Made by a program: the position numbers and the translations under genes | Notes under the pieces: generated by a model | Told to the model about the DNA's origin: nothing | Seen by the model: only the letters and a program-made list of their open reading frames with translations | Database searches by the model: none | In this document: in pieces, positions 36,678 to 46,456 of the stretch | Layout: each line of letters begins with the position of its first letter | Position numbering within the stretch: the first letter of the stretch is position 1 | Source: Thalassotalea hakodatensis | Lineage (GTDB): Bacteria > Pseudomonadota > Gammaproteobacteria > Enterobacterales > Alteromonadaceae | DNA length: 64,000 nucleotides | Direction of reading: 5' to 3' | Assembly (NCBI RefSeq): GCF_030295995.1 | Contig: NZ_AP027365.1 | Coordinates: 3,504,066 to 3,568,065, forward strand

Positions 36678-37575
36678 CCTCAGACATAGCTTGAATACGT
36701 GTCGCTCCTAAACTCGCCGCATAGGTACGATATGGTTCAAAACCTTCTGGCATAGTAAATAAATTGACCGCAACATTAGCATTTTCAGCTAAACACCGGG
36801 CTAAATAAGCTTCGTTTTCAATGGGCACTAACACCTCAATACTTTTTATTGGTGCTTGTTTCATTTGTCGCTCAAAGTAATCCATAGAACGCTGAATTTC
36901 TAAACTCAATGAGTCAATCGTACCAAAGCTAAGTTCTTGTTCTGTTTTCTCACCAATTTGCGCCATACCTCGAAGTCGTCTTTGAAAGTATAATCGTCCT
37001 TGTTTAACAATGAGCAATAACATATCTTCATTAGGTTGTTGGCATAATAGAATTTTAGCGTCATCAATATTCGGCATTAAAGCAGCAAAGGCAAACTCTT
37101 CAATAGTAATTGATGCGACACTAAGTTGTTGAGTATTCAATGATGTTAACCACGTTGCTAGCATATCTTTCGCCGCACAAATCACATGTATTTTATCACT
37201 GTCATTTGACGTTTTAGGTGCATCAAAATAGTCAATCACCATATTCTCTGGAGGAATTGACACTAAATCTTTGATTTGCCATTTTAACGCACTGTTGATT
37301 TCTTCTTCTGGCAAAGCAGGTTTATCAATTTGTACCACTTGGTTATGTTTCGAAGACAAAACTAAATGGCACTGACCACTTGGTTTATATTTTTGATGCA
37401 CACGAGTAAATGCCGCATTGAAATCGCCATCTGTTAGTTCCATTAACTTACAACGCGCATTAAGACTATGATCTAAAGAACATAGATGAATAGAGCGCTG
37501 TTGTAGACTAAGCCCAACGATATTGCTTGAACCGTGAGGTTTAAATACTTGTTGAATCCGTGACGCTAGTGACAT
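36664..37575 (-). CDS. mshI: MSHA biogenesis protein MshI (PilM-like actin-fold ATPase)
   Basis: 303 residues with an actin-like fold of the PilM type: NIVGLSLQQRSIHLCSL near the N-terminus and ALPEEEINSALKWQIKDLVSIP in the middle. It is cytoplasmic and binds the N-terminal peptide of the PilN-like partner encoded next. It is the first gene of the msh run; no Shine-Dalgarno is apparent before the ATG. Confidence 0.87.
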   Translation of the reverse strand: MSLASRIQQVFKPHGSSNIVGLSLQQRSIHLCSLDHSLNARCKLMELTDGDFNAAFTRVHQKYKPSGQCHLVLSSKHNQVVQIDKPALPEEEINSALKWQIKDLVSIPPENMVIDYFDAPKTSNDSDKIHVICAAKDMLATWLTSLNTQQLSVASITIEEFAFAALMPNIDDAKILLCQQPNEDMLLLIVKQGRLYFQRRLRGMAQIGEKTEQELSFGTIDSLSLEIQRSMDYFERQMKQAPIKSIEVLVPIENEAYLARCLAENANVAVNLFTMPEGFEPYRTYAASLGATRIQAMSEVVDG

Positions 37576-37618
37576 TTAATTGATATTATTGTTGTTTATA
37601 AGAGTCGGCATGTTTTTC

Positions 37619-37646
37619 ATTATCACTTATTCGTATATATCCGCAA
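37619..37646 (-). promoter_or_regulatory. Possible msh operon promoter
   Basis: On the minus strand TTGCGG (37641-37646) and GATAAT (37619-37624) are 16 bases apart, upstream of mshI. The region is AT-rich, so chance matches are likely. Confidence 0.3.
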
Positions 37647-37745
37647 GTTTTTTAGTTAATATTTCATTATTAAACATTTATAGTCTGTCTAAATGTTGTG
37701 AAATAGCCCGCAACCACACCAACAAAGTATATACTTATCGTCATC

Positions 37746-38693
37746 ATGAAATCTTCTGCTAATTTACCTTCTCCTGTTCAAGCCATTGAACATCCGTTAT
37801 TCACAAAACATAAACTGACTGTTTACGTAAAACGCGATGATCTTATTCACCCCGTTGTGTCGGGCAATAAATGGCGGAAGTTATACTATAATTTACAGCA
37901 CGCAAAATCTTTAGGTTATCGTGGCACTCTCAGTTTTGGTGGCGGATATTCAAACCATCTTCATGCACTCGCTTATGCTTGTCAGCAACAACAAATACAT
38001 GCAATTGGCATGGTACGTGGTGAACAGCATTATGAAACCAATACAACGCTGACGCAGGCCAAGCAATGGGGTATGACTTTAGATTTTATTGATCGAAAAA
38101 CCTATAAGTTACGCCACGATGAAACCTACTTAGCAGACTTAAAAGCACGTTACCCAGACCATTTTATTATTCCTGAGGGTGGCAGTAATTCTCTTGCTTT
38201 AAAAGGTGTCAGTGAGTTATGTGATGAGCTAAATAGCCAAGTTGAATTTGATACGATTATTACCCCAGTTGGAAGTGCAGGCACGATTTCAGGAATAATT
38301 GCAGGGGACAAACAACAACATAATATTCTCGGTATTGCGGTATTAAAACAAGCAGAGTATTTACATGAACACATTCAATCACTGCTGCAGTCACATCATT
38401 GCAACGCACAAAACTGGCAACTATTCACGAATTTTCATGGTGGAGGGTATGCAAAATTTTGTGCTGAAGATTTATCAAAAATGTGTGAATTTAGCCAGTT
38501 AACGCAATTACCGTTAGAGCCCATTTATTCAGGAAAAATGATCTTAGCGCTATTAACCTTGATCGAGCAAGGCTTTTTCCCTGCTGGCCACCGTATTGTG
38601 ATATTACATACAGGCGGACTACAAGGTTTACACGGACTTATTGAGCAAAAAAAAATTAAGGCTGATGAATGGCTTTTGCCACCTGCGACATAG
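37746..38693 (+). CDS. PLP-dependent ACC deaminase / D-cysteine desulfhydrase family enzyme
   Basis: 315 residues of the fold-type II PLP family. GNKWRKLYYNL (about 36-46) carries the PLP lysine, SFGGGYSNHLHALAYA (about 62-77) the substrate loop, and TPVGSAGTISGIIAG (about 179-193) the phosphate-binding region. Many marine members annotated as ACC deaminase are in fact D-cysteine desulfhydrases, so the exact substrate is open. It is divergent from mshI, and its 3' end overlaps the 3' end of the convergent csrD gene by 38 bases. Confidence 0.85.
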   Translation: MKSSANLPSPVQAIEHPLFTKHKLTVYVKRDDLIHPVVSGNKWRKLYYNLQHAKSLGYRGTLSFGGGYSNHLHALAYACQQQQIHAIGMVRGEQHYETNTTLTQAKQWGMTLDFIDRKTYKLRHDETYLADLKARYPDHFIIPEGGSNSLALKGVSELCDELNSQVEFDTIITPVGSAGTISGIIAGDKQQHNILGIAVLKQAEYLHEHIQSLLQSHHCNAQNWQLFTNFHGGGYAKFCAEDLSKMCEFSQLTQLPLEPIYSGKMILALLTLIEQGFFPAGHRIVILHTGGLQGLHGLIEQKKIKADEWLLPPAT

Positions 38694-40278
38694 GCTCAGT
38701 AAAGTAGTGTCCTTGTCCGCCGTTCACGCCTAATTTTTTTAACGTTCGCCACTCTTCAGCGCATTCGACACCAAAGGCGTAAATGTCAACTTGTTGAGAT
38801 TGGCAGATTTTTACTAAACTTTTGACGAAAATTTGATTTTCAGAACGCTGATGGATATTAATAACAATACTGGCATGAAGCTTTATCGCACTGATTGGAC
38901 ATTCCTTTAAGTAATCAACACTTTCAATATATTGTCCAACCTTGTCAATAAATAACCGGATCCCAAGTGACTGTAACTGTGATAATACAGGCTTTAGCCG
39001 TAAATACTCATTAACCAAATGATATTCTGATATCTCTACAATCAATTGTGATGATATGCTTGGATAGCGAACAAGAATTTCTTTAAACTTGCCGAGCAAG
39101 TTTTTCGATAACAAGCTCTCAATCGATAAATTTAAACTACAACTTTCAGTTAAATGTCGATCGTAATTCAATAAACGGCAGATTTGTGATAACACTAAAA
39201 AATCAACCTCTTTAATCACACCACTTTTCACTGCCATTGGTAAAAAGACGCGTGCGTTAATCAATTGCCCGTCTTCATCACGCACTTTGGCCAATACTTC
39301 ATGATGTAAAGATTTTTCGTTGGTTGCAGCAAGTACGGGCTGAAAAAATAACACAAAGGCATTTCTTGCAATGGCTTTTTCCAAAAAAGTACGCCATTGT
39401 AATGAACCTTTAGCACGCACATGCTCCACCTCACCAGGTTCAAACATAAACCATTGAGAAGGGCCTTGTAATTGCGCTGATCGTAGCGCCATATCAGCTT
39501 CAGATTTAATTTGATAGCTATTCTCAGCTTGAGAAAAATAGCTTACACCGATATGCACAAAAGAATCTCGTTCTACGCCTATCGGTAAGGCTATACTTGA
39601 TAAGGTTTTGATCATGCGTTGCGCTAATTGTTCTGCTTCAGTGATATAAACACCTGGCGCTATTAACGCAAGTTCATAGGTACCTCTGCGTGTTAAATAA
39701 CAACCCGATAATTTATGTAGCAACATATTAATACTGGCGATCACCTGATTAAAAATTTGCGTTACCGCTGTTCTACCATGAAGCGTATAAACAAGTTCGC
39801 CTTCATTAAAATGAATAAAGTAAACAGCTCCTTGTATTCCTTCTTCTTTAAGTAACGCATCAAGACGATGATCAAAAAATTCTCTATTGCCAAGCCCAGT
39901 ATCTTCATCGAGTAATATTTTACTTCTAATACCTTTATCAATCATGCTGTCAATATTATCAACATCACGACCTTTAGTGACTAATCGGTTTACCATTCGA
40001 GCAATAACGTCTTGCCCAACTAAATCTTGATACTCATGGCAGATATTGGCTAAGTACGCCCAATTTTCTACAACGAGATATCTTTTATATTTGGGTATGA
40101 CTTTTTTATGAAGAAGATAGATAGTAACGATGAGCGCCAAAAGAACGATCGTGAGCAAGCTCGCAAGTAATATTTGATTATTAAACCAAAGTAATAGCGA
40201 TGCCCCAGTGATAATAACTGTTATCAGGTACAATAAAGACAATAATACCACTGGTGAAGATGATGTTAGCTTGACCAT
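38656..40278 (-). CDS. csrD: CsrD/MshH-like regulator with degenerate GGDEF and EAL domains
   Basis: 540 residues: two transmembrane helices (about 10-55), a short cytoplasmic linker, a GGDEF-fold domain (about 125-285) where RRGTYE stands in for GGDEF, and an EAL-fold domain (about 290-535) where EVLAKV replaces EALLR. Loss of both catalytic signatures argues against c-di-GMP synthesis or hydrolysis and matches CsrD, which binds CsrB/CsrC RNAs and directs their decay by RNase E. The homologue beside the Vibrio MSHA locus is called MshH. It is 1 kb from mshI but is not in the msh operon. Confidence 0.85.
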   Translation of the reverse strand: MVKLTSSSPVVLLSLLYLITVIITGASLLLWFNNQILLASLLTIVLLALIVTIYLLHKKVIPKYKRYLVVENWAYLANICHEYQDLVGQDVIARMVNRLVTKGRDVDNIDSMIDKGIRSKILLDEDTGLGNREFFDHRLDALLKEEGIQGAVYFIHFNEGELVYTLHGRTAVTQIFNQVIASINMLLHKLSGCYLTRRGTYELALIAPGVYITEAEQLAQRMIKTLSSIALPIGVERDSFVHIGVSYFSQAENSYQIKSEADMALRSAQLQGPSQWFMFEPGEVEHVRAKGSLQWRTFLEKAIARNAFVLFFQPVLAATNEKSLHHEVLAKVRDEDGQLINARVFLPMAVKSGVIKEVDFLVLSQICRLLNYDRHLTESCSLNLSIESLLSKNLLGKFKEILVRYPSISSQLIVEISEYHLVNEYLRLKPVLSQLQSLGIRLFIDKVGQYIESVDYLKECPISAIKLHASIVINIHQRSENQIFVKSLVKICQSQQVDIYAFGVECAEEWRTLKKLGVNGGQGHYFTEPMSQVAKAIHQP

Positions 40279-40356
40279 TAACCTTGATGTGTTTGTAGAT
40301 TCTAATCAAAGTGTAGCTAAAATTATGCAATCAACACTGATTGGCTAAAATAAAAG

Positions 40357-40390
40357 TAAAAAAAAACGCTGTAACCTAAGTTACAGCGTT
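40357..40390 (-). terminator. Intrinsic terminator after rplI
   Basis: On the minus strand AACGCTGTAAC / GTTACAGCGTT with a TTAG loop is followed by an uninterrupted T tract. It closes the rpsF-priB-rpsR-rplI operon. Confidence 0.9.
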
Positions 40391-40412
40391 TTCATATAAA
40401 GCTAAGTTGTAA

Positions 40413-40865
40413 TTACGCTTCAGCGATAACAACAACTTTAATGCTTGAATCTACATCTGTGTGCAAGTGAATAGCGATATCGAACTCACCTGTTTCACGG
40501 ATTGAACCGTGTGGTAAACGTACTTCAGCTTTAACAACTTCAACACCCGCTTCAGTGATCGCATCAGCGATGTCACGAGTACCAATTGAACCGAATAATT
40601 TACCTTCGTCACCAGCTTTAGAAGCGATTGTTACTTCAGCAAGTTCTACTAATTTAGCAGCACGTGCTTCTGCAGCAGCTAAGTCATCCGCTAATTTCTT
40701 TTCTAAATCAGCACGACGAGCTTCAAAGTGCTCAACGTTTGCTTTAGATGCGAAAACAGCTTTACCTTGAGGTAATAAGAAGTTACGTGCATAACCAGAC
40801 TTAACAGTTACCTTGTCACCAAGGCCGCCTAATTTGGCGATTTTATCAAGAAGAATTACTTCCAT
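40413..40865 (-). CDS. rplI: 50S ribosomal protein L9
   Basis: 150 residues from the ATG at 40865, with AAGGGG 8 bases upstream; this gives the canonical start [13 protein letters not shown], while the in-frame TTG at 40871 is not needed. The N-terminal domain has [13 protein letters not shown] and the long connecting helix (about 42-75) is intact. Last gene of the rpsF operon, 20 bases after rpsR. Confidence 0.97.
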   Translation of the reverse strand: MEVILLDKIAKLGGLGDKVTVKSGYARNFLLPQGKAVFASKANVEHFEARRADLEKKLADDLAAAEARAAKLVELAEVTIASKAGDEGKLFGSIGTRDIADAITEAGVEVVKAEVRLPHGSIRETGEFDIAIHLHTDVDSSIKVVVIAEA

Positions 40866-40885
40866 TTTCAAAACCCCTTATTAGG

Positions 40886-41113
40886 TTACTTGTGTAAATC
40901 AGTATACGGTAATAATGCTAAGTAACGAGCACGCTTGATCGCACGACCAAGTTGACGTTGATATTTAGCACTTGTACCAGTGATACGGCTAGGAACGATT
41001 TTACCACTTTCAGTGATATAATTTTTTAACGTAGCGATATCTTTATAATCAATTTCGCTAGCGCCTTCCGCTGAAAAGCGGCAAAACTTACGACGTCTAA
41101 AAAAACGAGACAT
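40886..41113 (-). CDS. rpsR: 30S ribosomal protein S18
   Basis: 75 residues, the standard length, with the basic N-terminus [12 protein letters not shown] and the S18 signature [20 protein letters not shown]. Nine bases after priB. S18 pairs with S6 on the platform of the small subunit and, in other bacteria, in leader-mediated control of this operon. Confidence 0.98.
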   Translation of the reverse strand: MSRFFRRRKFCRFSAEGASEIDYKDIATLKNYITESGKIVPSRITGTSAKYQRQLGRAIKRARYLALLPYTDLHK

Positions 41114-41122
41114 GGATTTCTC

Positions 41123-41428
41123 CTAATTTATCTTTTCTATTTGCGAGGCATGCAGTACGAGAATTGGGTTACCATTTCTTGATTCATGACGGTTGATAAA
41201 ACCAGTCACTTTAACTACATCTCTTGCAATGAACTCACGCGTTATGTGGGTTAATTCACCTGTTGCCACTACCTGTATTCGAACAAACGCTTGACGATTT
41301 AAGCCAGCTTCTTGTTGCATTGAGCGATGATCAATTGAAAATTGGCAATGCTCTATACCTGCAGGACTTGTTGAAAAACTAGGTTTTTTCACCAGTTCCC
41401 CAACTAACACTAAGTGATTATCAACCAC
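41123..41428 (-). CDS. priB: Primosomal replication protein PriB
   Basis: 101 residues forming an OB fold related to SSB: NHLVLVGELVKKPSFSTSPAGI, then CQFSIDHRS and the terminal LHASQIEKI. PriB binds single-stranded DNA and helps PriA restart stalled forks. Its place between rpsF and rpsR is conserved in gammaproteobacteria. Confidence 0.95.
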   Translation of the reverse strand: MVDNHLVLVGELVKKPSFSTSPAGIEHCQFSIDHRSMQQEAGLNRQAFVRIQVVATGELTHITREFIARDVVKVTGFINRHESRNGNPILVLHASQIEKIN

Positions 41429-41435
41429 AGATTAC

Positions 41436-41843
41436 TTATTCTTCGCTTGCAGCTTCTTCAGTTTTTTCTTCAACTTTAGCAGCTGGCGCTTCAGTAACCT
41501 CTTTCTTCACTTCGCGACGGTCATCTTTAGCAACAGCCATAGGTGATGCTTCAGTTACCGCGCCTTTAGTACGCATGATCATGTTACGAATAACAACGTC
41601 GTTATAACGGAAAGAAGTTTCTAATTCATCAATAACTGATTGCGGCGCTTCAACGTTAATTAAAACGTAGTGTGCTTTATGCAGTTTGTTGATTGGGTAT
41701 GCTAACTGACGGCGACCCCAGTCTTCAAGACGGTGGATTTTACCTTCAGCGGCGTTGATCAAGTCAGTATAGCGCTGGATCATACCAGACACTTGTTCAC
41801 TCTGATCAGGGTGAACCATAAATACGATTTCGTAATGACGCAT
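41436..41843 (-). CDS. rpsF: 30S ribosomal protein S6
   Basis: 135 residues from ATG 41843 ([18 protein letters not shown]), preceded by AAGGAG; the longer open frame upstream is leader sequence. The C-terminal tail is long and acidic ([18 protein letters not shown]), as in proteobacterial S6 proteins that are substrates for glutamylation by RimK. First gene of the operon. Confidence 0.97.
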   Translation of the reverse strand: MRHYEIVFMVHPDQSEQVSGMIQRYTDLINAAEGKIHRLEDWGRRQLAYPINKLHKAHYVLINVEAPQSVIDELETSFRYNDVVIRNMIMRTKGAVTEASPMAVAKDDRREVKKEVTEAPAAKVEEKTEEAASEE

Positions 41844-41937
41844 TACGAGCTCCTTACGGTTGTAGCCTCTTAGCTGGCTCAGCCCAAAGCACCAGTATTG
41901 AGGCAAGGAACAAAAATATGTTCAGGCTGATTTAAGG
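41844..41937 (-). promoter_or_regulatory. rpsF leader, possible S6:S18 regulatory RNA
   Basis: The transcribed leader of about 95 bases can pair GGGCTGAGCC-type and GAGGCTACAACC-type segments and ends in ACAACCGTAAGGAG just before the ATG. Gammaproteobacterial rpsF leaders carry an S6:S18-binding motif with a CCG bulge; the CCG here is consistent with that but I could not fold the whole leader. Confidence 0.35.
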
Positions 41938-41943
41938 TCGCGT

Positions 41944-41972
41944 ATTGTAGGTAAAACAACCGATAAAGGCAA
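41944..41972 (-). promoter_or_regulatory. Promoter of the rpsF-priB-rpsR-rplI operon
   Basis: TTGCCT (41967-41972) and TACAAT (41944-41949) on the minus strand are exactly 17 bases apart and are followed by a G/C-rich discriminator (ACGCGACC), as expected for stringently controlled ribosomal promoters. Confidence 0.6.
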
Positions 41973-42013
41973 GCTTATTTAGTGATTATTTAATCACCGA
42001 CGCGGTAAGCATT

Positions 42014-43123
42014 TTACTGTCTAACAGGTGAATAGATGTTTAAGTAAACGTTGTTAAGGCCCTGATGTTCTAACGGTGAAAATTCAATTTTAATATCAAG
42101 CTGTTGCGATGAAAAATTTTGTATTTCATTCAAAAAGCAAGTTGGAGTCATAGTGTTGATGCATTGCTTAGCTACTTGAGTAAATAAATAGCCATTCATA
42201 TACCCTTCTAATTGAATACGATCCAAGTCAGAATAACCAGCAGCGTTCATGTCTTCAACAAATTGACGACAATATGCTTTTTTGCAATCTTTTGGATCGG
42301 GAAAGACTTCAGTGATCAATACATCACTGTGGTATTTAAGTAATGGGAATAAGTCAGCACTTGAAATAAAGGATACACTTGAAAAAAATGGCGTAAAATC
42401 TTGCTCATACGCTTGGTTAATTAATGTTGACAATGGTTTATATGTTCCCACAAAAGCGACCGCTTCAACTTTGTGTTTACGCAACAACATTAATGCAGTT
42501 TGTATATCTTCGGTATTTCTTCGATATCTTGCCGTTATCGTAGGCGTGACATGATAGCTTTCCATAATTTTCTTATAACCTTTCTCGACCGCATAGCCAA
42601 AATCATCCGCTTGGATCAATAAACCGATATTTTTAAATCCTCTGGTATTTATAAGGTAATCAAGTTGCGCCTTTACTTCTTGATAATAGCTAGCTCGCAA
42701 GGTAAAAATATTTTTAATTGCTGGCTTTCGAAGAAAATATGCACCGGTAAAAGGGGTTAAAAATGGTAACTTATTATTTTTAATGGTCTCGAGAATAGCT
42801 GCAGTTGTCGGTGTACCTACATAATTAAAGAAAGCAAAAAAATCACCTTGCTGTAGAAAATATTGCGTATTTTTAAGCGTATTGAACGGTTCATAACTAT
42901 CATTTCGATGTGTCATTTCAATACGATAGCCTGGAAGTTCATTCTGATGATTTACTTTCTGAAAATAAACCTCTGCTCCCTGATTTAACCTGATACCAAT
43001 TTGCGCCGCTGGTCCTTTCGTAACATTAGAGACAGCAAGCTTTATTAGGTTATCTTCATTGAATTGTGCATAGGTTAAAGTACTTAGCAATAATACAACA
43101 AGGTAAATAAGTATGTTAAGTAT
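42014..43123 (-). CDS. Periplasmic binding protein (type 1, Leu/Ile/Val-binding fold), apparent AUA start
   Basis: About 370 residues. The mature part (QFNEDNLIKLAVSNVTKG onward) is a two-lobe ligand-binding fold of the branched-chain amino-acid ABC receptor type (GIRLNQGAEVYF, FFNYVGTPTTAAI, LPFLTPFTGAYFL). The best signal peptide lies before the first usual start codon (TTG at 43090): reading back from that TTG gives LNILIYLVVLLLSTLTYA, which would start at an ATA codon (43121-43123) placed 7 bases after AAAAAGGGG. No ATG, GTG or TTG lies between the in-frame stop and 43090 in that stretch. No permease or ATPase gene is adjacent, so it may serve a sensor instead. A broken start codon (pseudogene) is the alternative. 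Confidence 0.7.
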   Translation of the reverse strand: MLNILIYLVVLLLSTLTYAQFNEDNLIKLAVSNVTKGPAAQIGIRLNQGAEVYFQKVNHQNELPGYRIEMTHRNDSYEPFNTLKNTQYFLQQGDFFAFFNYVGTPTTAAILETIKNNKLPFLTPFTGAYFLRKPAIKNIFTLRASYYQEVKAQLDYLINTRGFKNIGLLIQADDFGYAVEKGYKKIMESYHVTPTITARYRRNTEDIQTALMLLRKHKVEAVAFVGTYKPLSTLINQAYEQDFTPFFSSVSFISSADLFPLLKYHSDVLITEVFPDPKDCKKAYCRQFVEDMNAAGYSDLDRIQLEGYMNGYLFTQVAKQCINTMTPTCFLNEIQNFSSQQLDIKIEFSPLEHQGLNNVYLNIYSPVRQ

Positions 43124-43229
43124 AAGTTTACCCCTTTTTAACTATCGTTAATGGTGATGTTACTGCAGCAATGTGCGCCCACTAGATCAACGGTTTAAGT
43201 TATTAATCTAATGGGTATTATAATAAACA

Positions 43230-43258
43230 AAATAAATGAACAGCGTAGCTATTTATTT
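43230..43258 (-). terminator. Hairpin after rlmB
   Basis: AAATAAAT (43230-43237) and ATTTATTT (43251-43258) enclose a short AGC/GCT stem, followed on the minus strand by TGTTTATT. A/T-rich but well placed 23 bases beyond the rlmB stop codon. Confidence 0.45.
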
Positions 43259-43259
43259 A

Positions 43260-43282
43260 GGGTCTGTTGACCTTTCGCGTTT
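43260..43282 (+). repeat. Dispersed repeat, copy 1 (GGGTCTGTTGACCTTTCGCG)
   Basis: Matches the sequence at 48765-48787 over 23 bases with one difference. The copy overlaps the stop codon of rlmB (minus strand); it lacks the inverted right half seen in the second copy. Confidence 0.6.
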
Positions 43283-44054
43283 ATTTTTGCAGCATTTTGG
43301 CTTGACGCTGACGAACAATTTCAAATAAACAAATACCTGTTGCCACTGACACATTTAAACTTGAAACATTCCCAGCCATTGGCAGCTTAACAAGTTGATC
43401 GCAATTTTCTTTAGTCAATCTACGCATACCTTTACCTTCTGCCCCCATGACAAGTGCCATTGGGCCATCTAGTTTTACATCATCATATAAGGAACAATCA
43501 GTTTCGCCTGCGGTGCCGACCAACCAGATACCTTGTTGCTGTAAAGACTTCATGGTTCTGGCTAAGTTAGTCACTTGAATCAACGGTACAGTTTCAGCTG
43601 CGCCAACCGCAACTTTTCGTACGGTGGCGCTTATTCGTGCCGCGTTATCTTTAGGGACAATAATCGCCTGCACCCCTGCGGCATCGGCATTACGTAAGCA
43701 TGCACCTAAATTATGCGGATCAGTCACGCCATCTAAAATCAGTAAAAAAGGTAATTCATTTTTACGTTCAGCAGCGAATAACACATCATCTAAATCAGCT
43801 TCTGACAACTGTTTCTCTGGAGTTATTCTTGCCAGTACACCTTGGTGTTGCTCACCTTTCGCTTTATCGTCAAGCACCTTTCTCTGTACTACTTGCGTAG
43901 GAATGCCATACTTTCTTGATAAATTAACAATTGTAGATAATCGTTGGTCATCACGACCTTTTAATAGAAATAATTCTTTAAAGCGTTCCGGTTGGTTTTC
44001 AATTAGTGCTGTTACAGCATGAATACCAAAAGCCAATTCGTCATGTTTAGCCAT
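43281..44054 (-). CDS. rlmB: 23S rRNA (guanosine-2'-O-)-methyltransferase RlmB
   Basis: 257 residues: N-terminal L30e-like substrate-binding domain (about 5-85) and SPOUT domain with [31 protein letters not shown] and the knot motif [16 protein letters not shown]. It methylates G2251 in the P loop of 23S rRNA. It lies 8 bases after rnr, a conserved pair in gammaproteobacteria. Confidence 0.96.
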   Translation of the reverse strand: MAKHDELAFGIHAVTALIENQPERFKELFLLKGRDDQRLSTIVNLSRKYGIPTQVVQRKVLDDKAKGEQHQGVLARITPEKQLSEADLDDVLFAAERKNELPFLLILDGVTDPHNLGACLRNADAAGVQAIIVPKDNAARISATVRKVAVGAAETVPLIQVTNLARTMKSLQQQGIWLVGTAGETDCSLYDDVKLDGPMALVMGAEGKGMRRLTKENCDQLVKLPMAGNVSSLNVSVATGICLFEIVRQRQAKMLQK

Positions 44055-44062
44055 TTTATCAT

Positions 44063-46456
44063 TTAACCTTTTGTTTTCTTTCTCGCATTTTTACCAGGAC
44101 GTGATTTCTTATTATTGTTGTTTTTTTTCTGGCTTGCTTTTGATTGTTTTTTCGATGTTGCTGGTGAGTTTTGTTTATCAACATTTTTTTGTAATTTGCG
44201 CTTTCTGGTTTTCGTTGCTGCCGTCTTAACGGGTTTTTTAGCAACCTTATTAAGGGTATCCACCAATACTAAATCAATTTTCTTTTCTTCTAAGTTTACC
44301 GCAGCAATTTGCACTTCCAATTCATCACCTACGTGAAAACTATTGCCGGTTTTATCTCCCGTCAAACACATACGCGCATCATCAAAGTGATAAAAATCAT
44401 GACCTAAAGAAGTAATATGCACTAATCCTTCGATATGAATGTTATGCAAGCGGACAAATAGGCCAAAGTTAGTAACAGTAGAAATTACCCCGGTAAAAAC
44501 ATCTCCTACATGATCTTGCATAAATTCACATTTAAGCCAATCTGCAACATCGCGCGTTGCATCATCCGCTCTTCGTTCTGTCATAGAACAATGTTCGCCC
44601 AATTCAGCGATTTGCTGCTGTTCGTAAAGATGATGCCCTTCATTTGCCTCAGAAGCTGATTGCGATTGCAATATTGCTTTAATCACACGGTGAATAACTA
44701 AATCAGGATAACGTCTGATCGGAGACGTAAAATGGCTATATGATGCTAACGCTAAACCAAAATGACCAATATTATCATGCTGATAAACAGCCTGCTTCAT
44801 CGAACGAAGTAACATGGTTTGTATTAGCTCTTGTTCTGGCCTGCCTTCTATTGTTGCTAAAATTGCGCTGTAGTCAGCAGGCTCAGGCCCATCTTCCATC
44901 GCCCCTTTTAGCGGCATAGTAATACCTAGCTCCGCTAAGTAGTTTACAAAATGCGTAAATTTTTCATCGTTAGGCTTATCATGTACGCGATATAGCCCAG
45001 GTTTTTGATGCGCTAAAACAAAGTTTGCTGTAGCGACATTTGCGAGAATCATGCACTCTTCAATAATTTTATGTGCATCATTTCGTAATAAAGGCTCTAT
45101 AGACTCAATTTTACGATGTTCGTTAAACACAAAGCGTGTTTCTTGTGTTTCAAAAGCAATCGCACCTCTTTTTTCTCGCGCTATTTTTAGCGCTAAATAT
45201 AATTGATTCAGTGTTTCAAGTTCAGGCACTCTGTCAGCATATTGCTCTCTAAGTTCTTGATCATCATTTAATATTGCTGCAACTTTCGTATACGTAAAAC
45301 GTGCATGTGATTTAATAACCGCGGGATAAAATGTACTTTCAGCTAACTCCCCTTCAGTATTAATCGTCATTTCACACACCATTGCCAAACGATCAACATC
45401 AGGGTTTAAAGAACATAAGCCGTTCGATAGTTTCTCTGGCAGCATCGGGATAACTTGGCTAGGAAAGTATACGGAATTTCCTCGCGCTATTGCTTCATCA
45501 TCTAAGGCACTTCCTGGACGCACATAATAACTTACATCGGCAATTGCCACCCATAAACGCCATCCACCGGTTGGTTCTTTTTGACAATATACTGCATCAT
45601 CAAAATCTCGTGCATCTTCACCATCTATGGTAACTAAAGGAAGTTTGCGTAAATCTTTTCTGTTAGCCTTCGCCGGTTCATCCACTTCGTCATTGATCTG
45701 ATTAACTTGCTCAAGCACACTACTAGGAAATTCATGTGGTAAATCATGTGCTCGTAGTGCTATATCTATTTCCATACCTGGCGCCATGTAATCGCCTAAT
45801 ACTTCGGATACTTTGCCAACGGCATTACTACGTTTACTGGGTCGCTGAATGATATCAACTACCACCATCTGCCCATGCCTTGCAGTCGAGCGCTCTTTTG
45901 GATCAATCAGAATATCTTGTTTAATTCTAGTATCTTCTGGCACAACAAATAAAATATTATGTTCAACAAAAAAGCGGCCAACAATACCGTGCTTGCGCGG
46001 TTCAATCACATCAATAATTTTAACTTCTTGTCGACCTTTACGGTCAGTTCTATCGACGATCATAGCTTCAACAATGTCACCGTGTATAACACGCTGCATC
46101 TCATGTGAAGAAATAAATAAATCTTTACCTTTTGTTGCTTCTACAGGTTGGTCTGGAGTAAAAAAGCCATACCCATCACGATGTCCACAAACCTTTCCAA
46201 TTAATAAACTGTTTTTAGGAGGAATTGCATACTGTTTAAATTTATTAAAGATCAGTTGTCCTTCATTTTCCATCGCACGCAAACGCCGTTTTAATCCAAC
46301 GATGTGTTCATCACGTTGATAGTTTAATTTTTTACATAACGCTTTAAAGGTAGGAGGAATATTGGACGTTTCAATAACAGACAAGAGTTCTTCACGGCTA
46401 GCGACCGGAAACTCGTATTCTTGCTCAATGTTTTTTGGTTTTGAATCTTTAATAAT
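44063..46456 (-). CDS. rnr: Ribonuclease R, apparent AUU start
   Basis: The 3'-5' exoribonuclease RNase R: helix-turn-helix (about 25-85), two cold-shock domains, RNB catalytic domain with [20 protein letters not shown] (the four catalytic Asp), S1 domain (about 665-745) and a Lys-rich tail (about the last 55 residues). The usual N-terminus of the family (a Met-Ile-Lys-Asp-like start leading to PVASREELL) is present in frame upstream of the TTG at 46384, back to an ATT at 46454-46456; the frame is closed by TAA at 46469-46471 and holds no ATG, GTG or TTG between. The start is therefore placed at AUU; starting at TTG 46384 would delete 24 conserved residues. Confidence 0.9.
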   Translation of the reverse strand: MIKDSKPKNIEQEYEFPVASREELLSVIETSNIPPTFKALCKKLNYQRDEHIVGLKRRLRAMENEGQLIFNKFKQYAIPPKNSLLIGKVCGHRDGYGFFTPDQPVEATKGKDLFISSHEMQRVIHGDIVEAMIVDRTDRKGRQEVKIIDVIEPRKHGIVGRFFVEHNILFVVPEDTRIKQDILIDPKERSTARHGQMVVVDIIQRPSKRSNAVGKVSEVLGDYMAPGMEIDIALRAHDLPHEFPSSVLEQVNQINDEVDEPAKANRKDLRKLPLVTIDGEDARDFDDAVYCQKEPTGGWRLWVAIADVSYYVRPGSALDDEAIARGNSVYFPSQVIPMLPEKLSNGLCSLNPDVDRLAMVCEMTINTEGELAESTFYPAVIKSHARFTYTKVAAILNDDQELREQYADRVPELETLNQLYLALKIAREKRGAIAFETQETRFVFNEHRKIESIEPLLRNDAHKIIEECMILANVATANFVLAHQKPGLYRVHDKPNDEKFTHFVNYLAELGITMPLKGAMEDGPEPADYSAILATIEGRPEQELIQTMLLRSMKQAVYQHDNIGHFGLALASYSHFTSPIRRYPDLVIHRVIKAILQSQSASEANEGHHLYEQQQIAELGEHCSMTERRADDATRDVADWLKCEFMQDHVGDVFTGVISTVTNFGLFVRLHNIHIEGLVHITSLGHDFYHFDDARMCLTGDKTGNSFHVGDELEVQIAAVNLEEKKIDLVLVDTLNKVAKKPVKTAATKTRKRKLQKNVDKQNSPATSKKQSKASQKKNNNNKKSRPGKNARKKTKG

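Noticed and set aside
37746-38693. Firm call as ACC deaminase
   Set aside because: The motifs are shared with D-cysteine desulfhydrases and the deciding active-site residues cannot be judged without an alignment.
41844-41906. N-terminal extension of rpsF
   Set aside because: The canonical S6 start (MRHYEIVF) has a strong AAGGAG site; the extension is transcribed leader.
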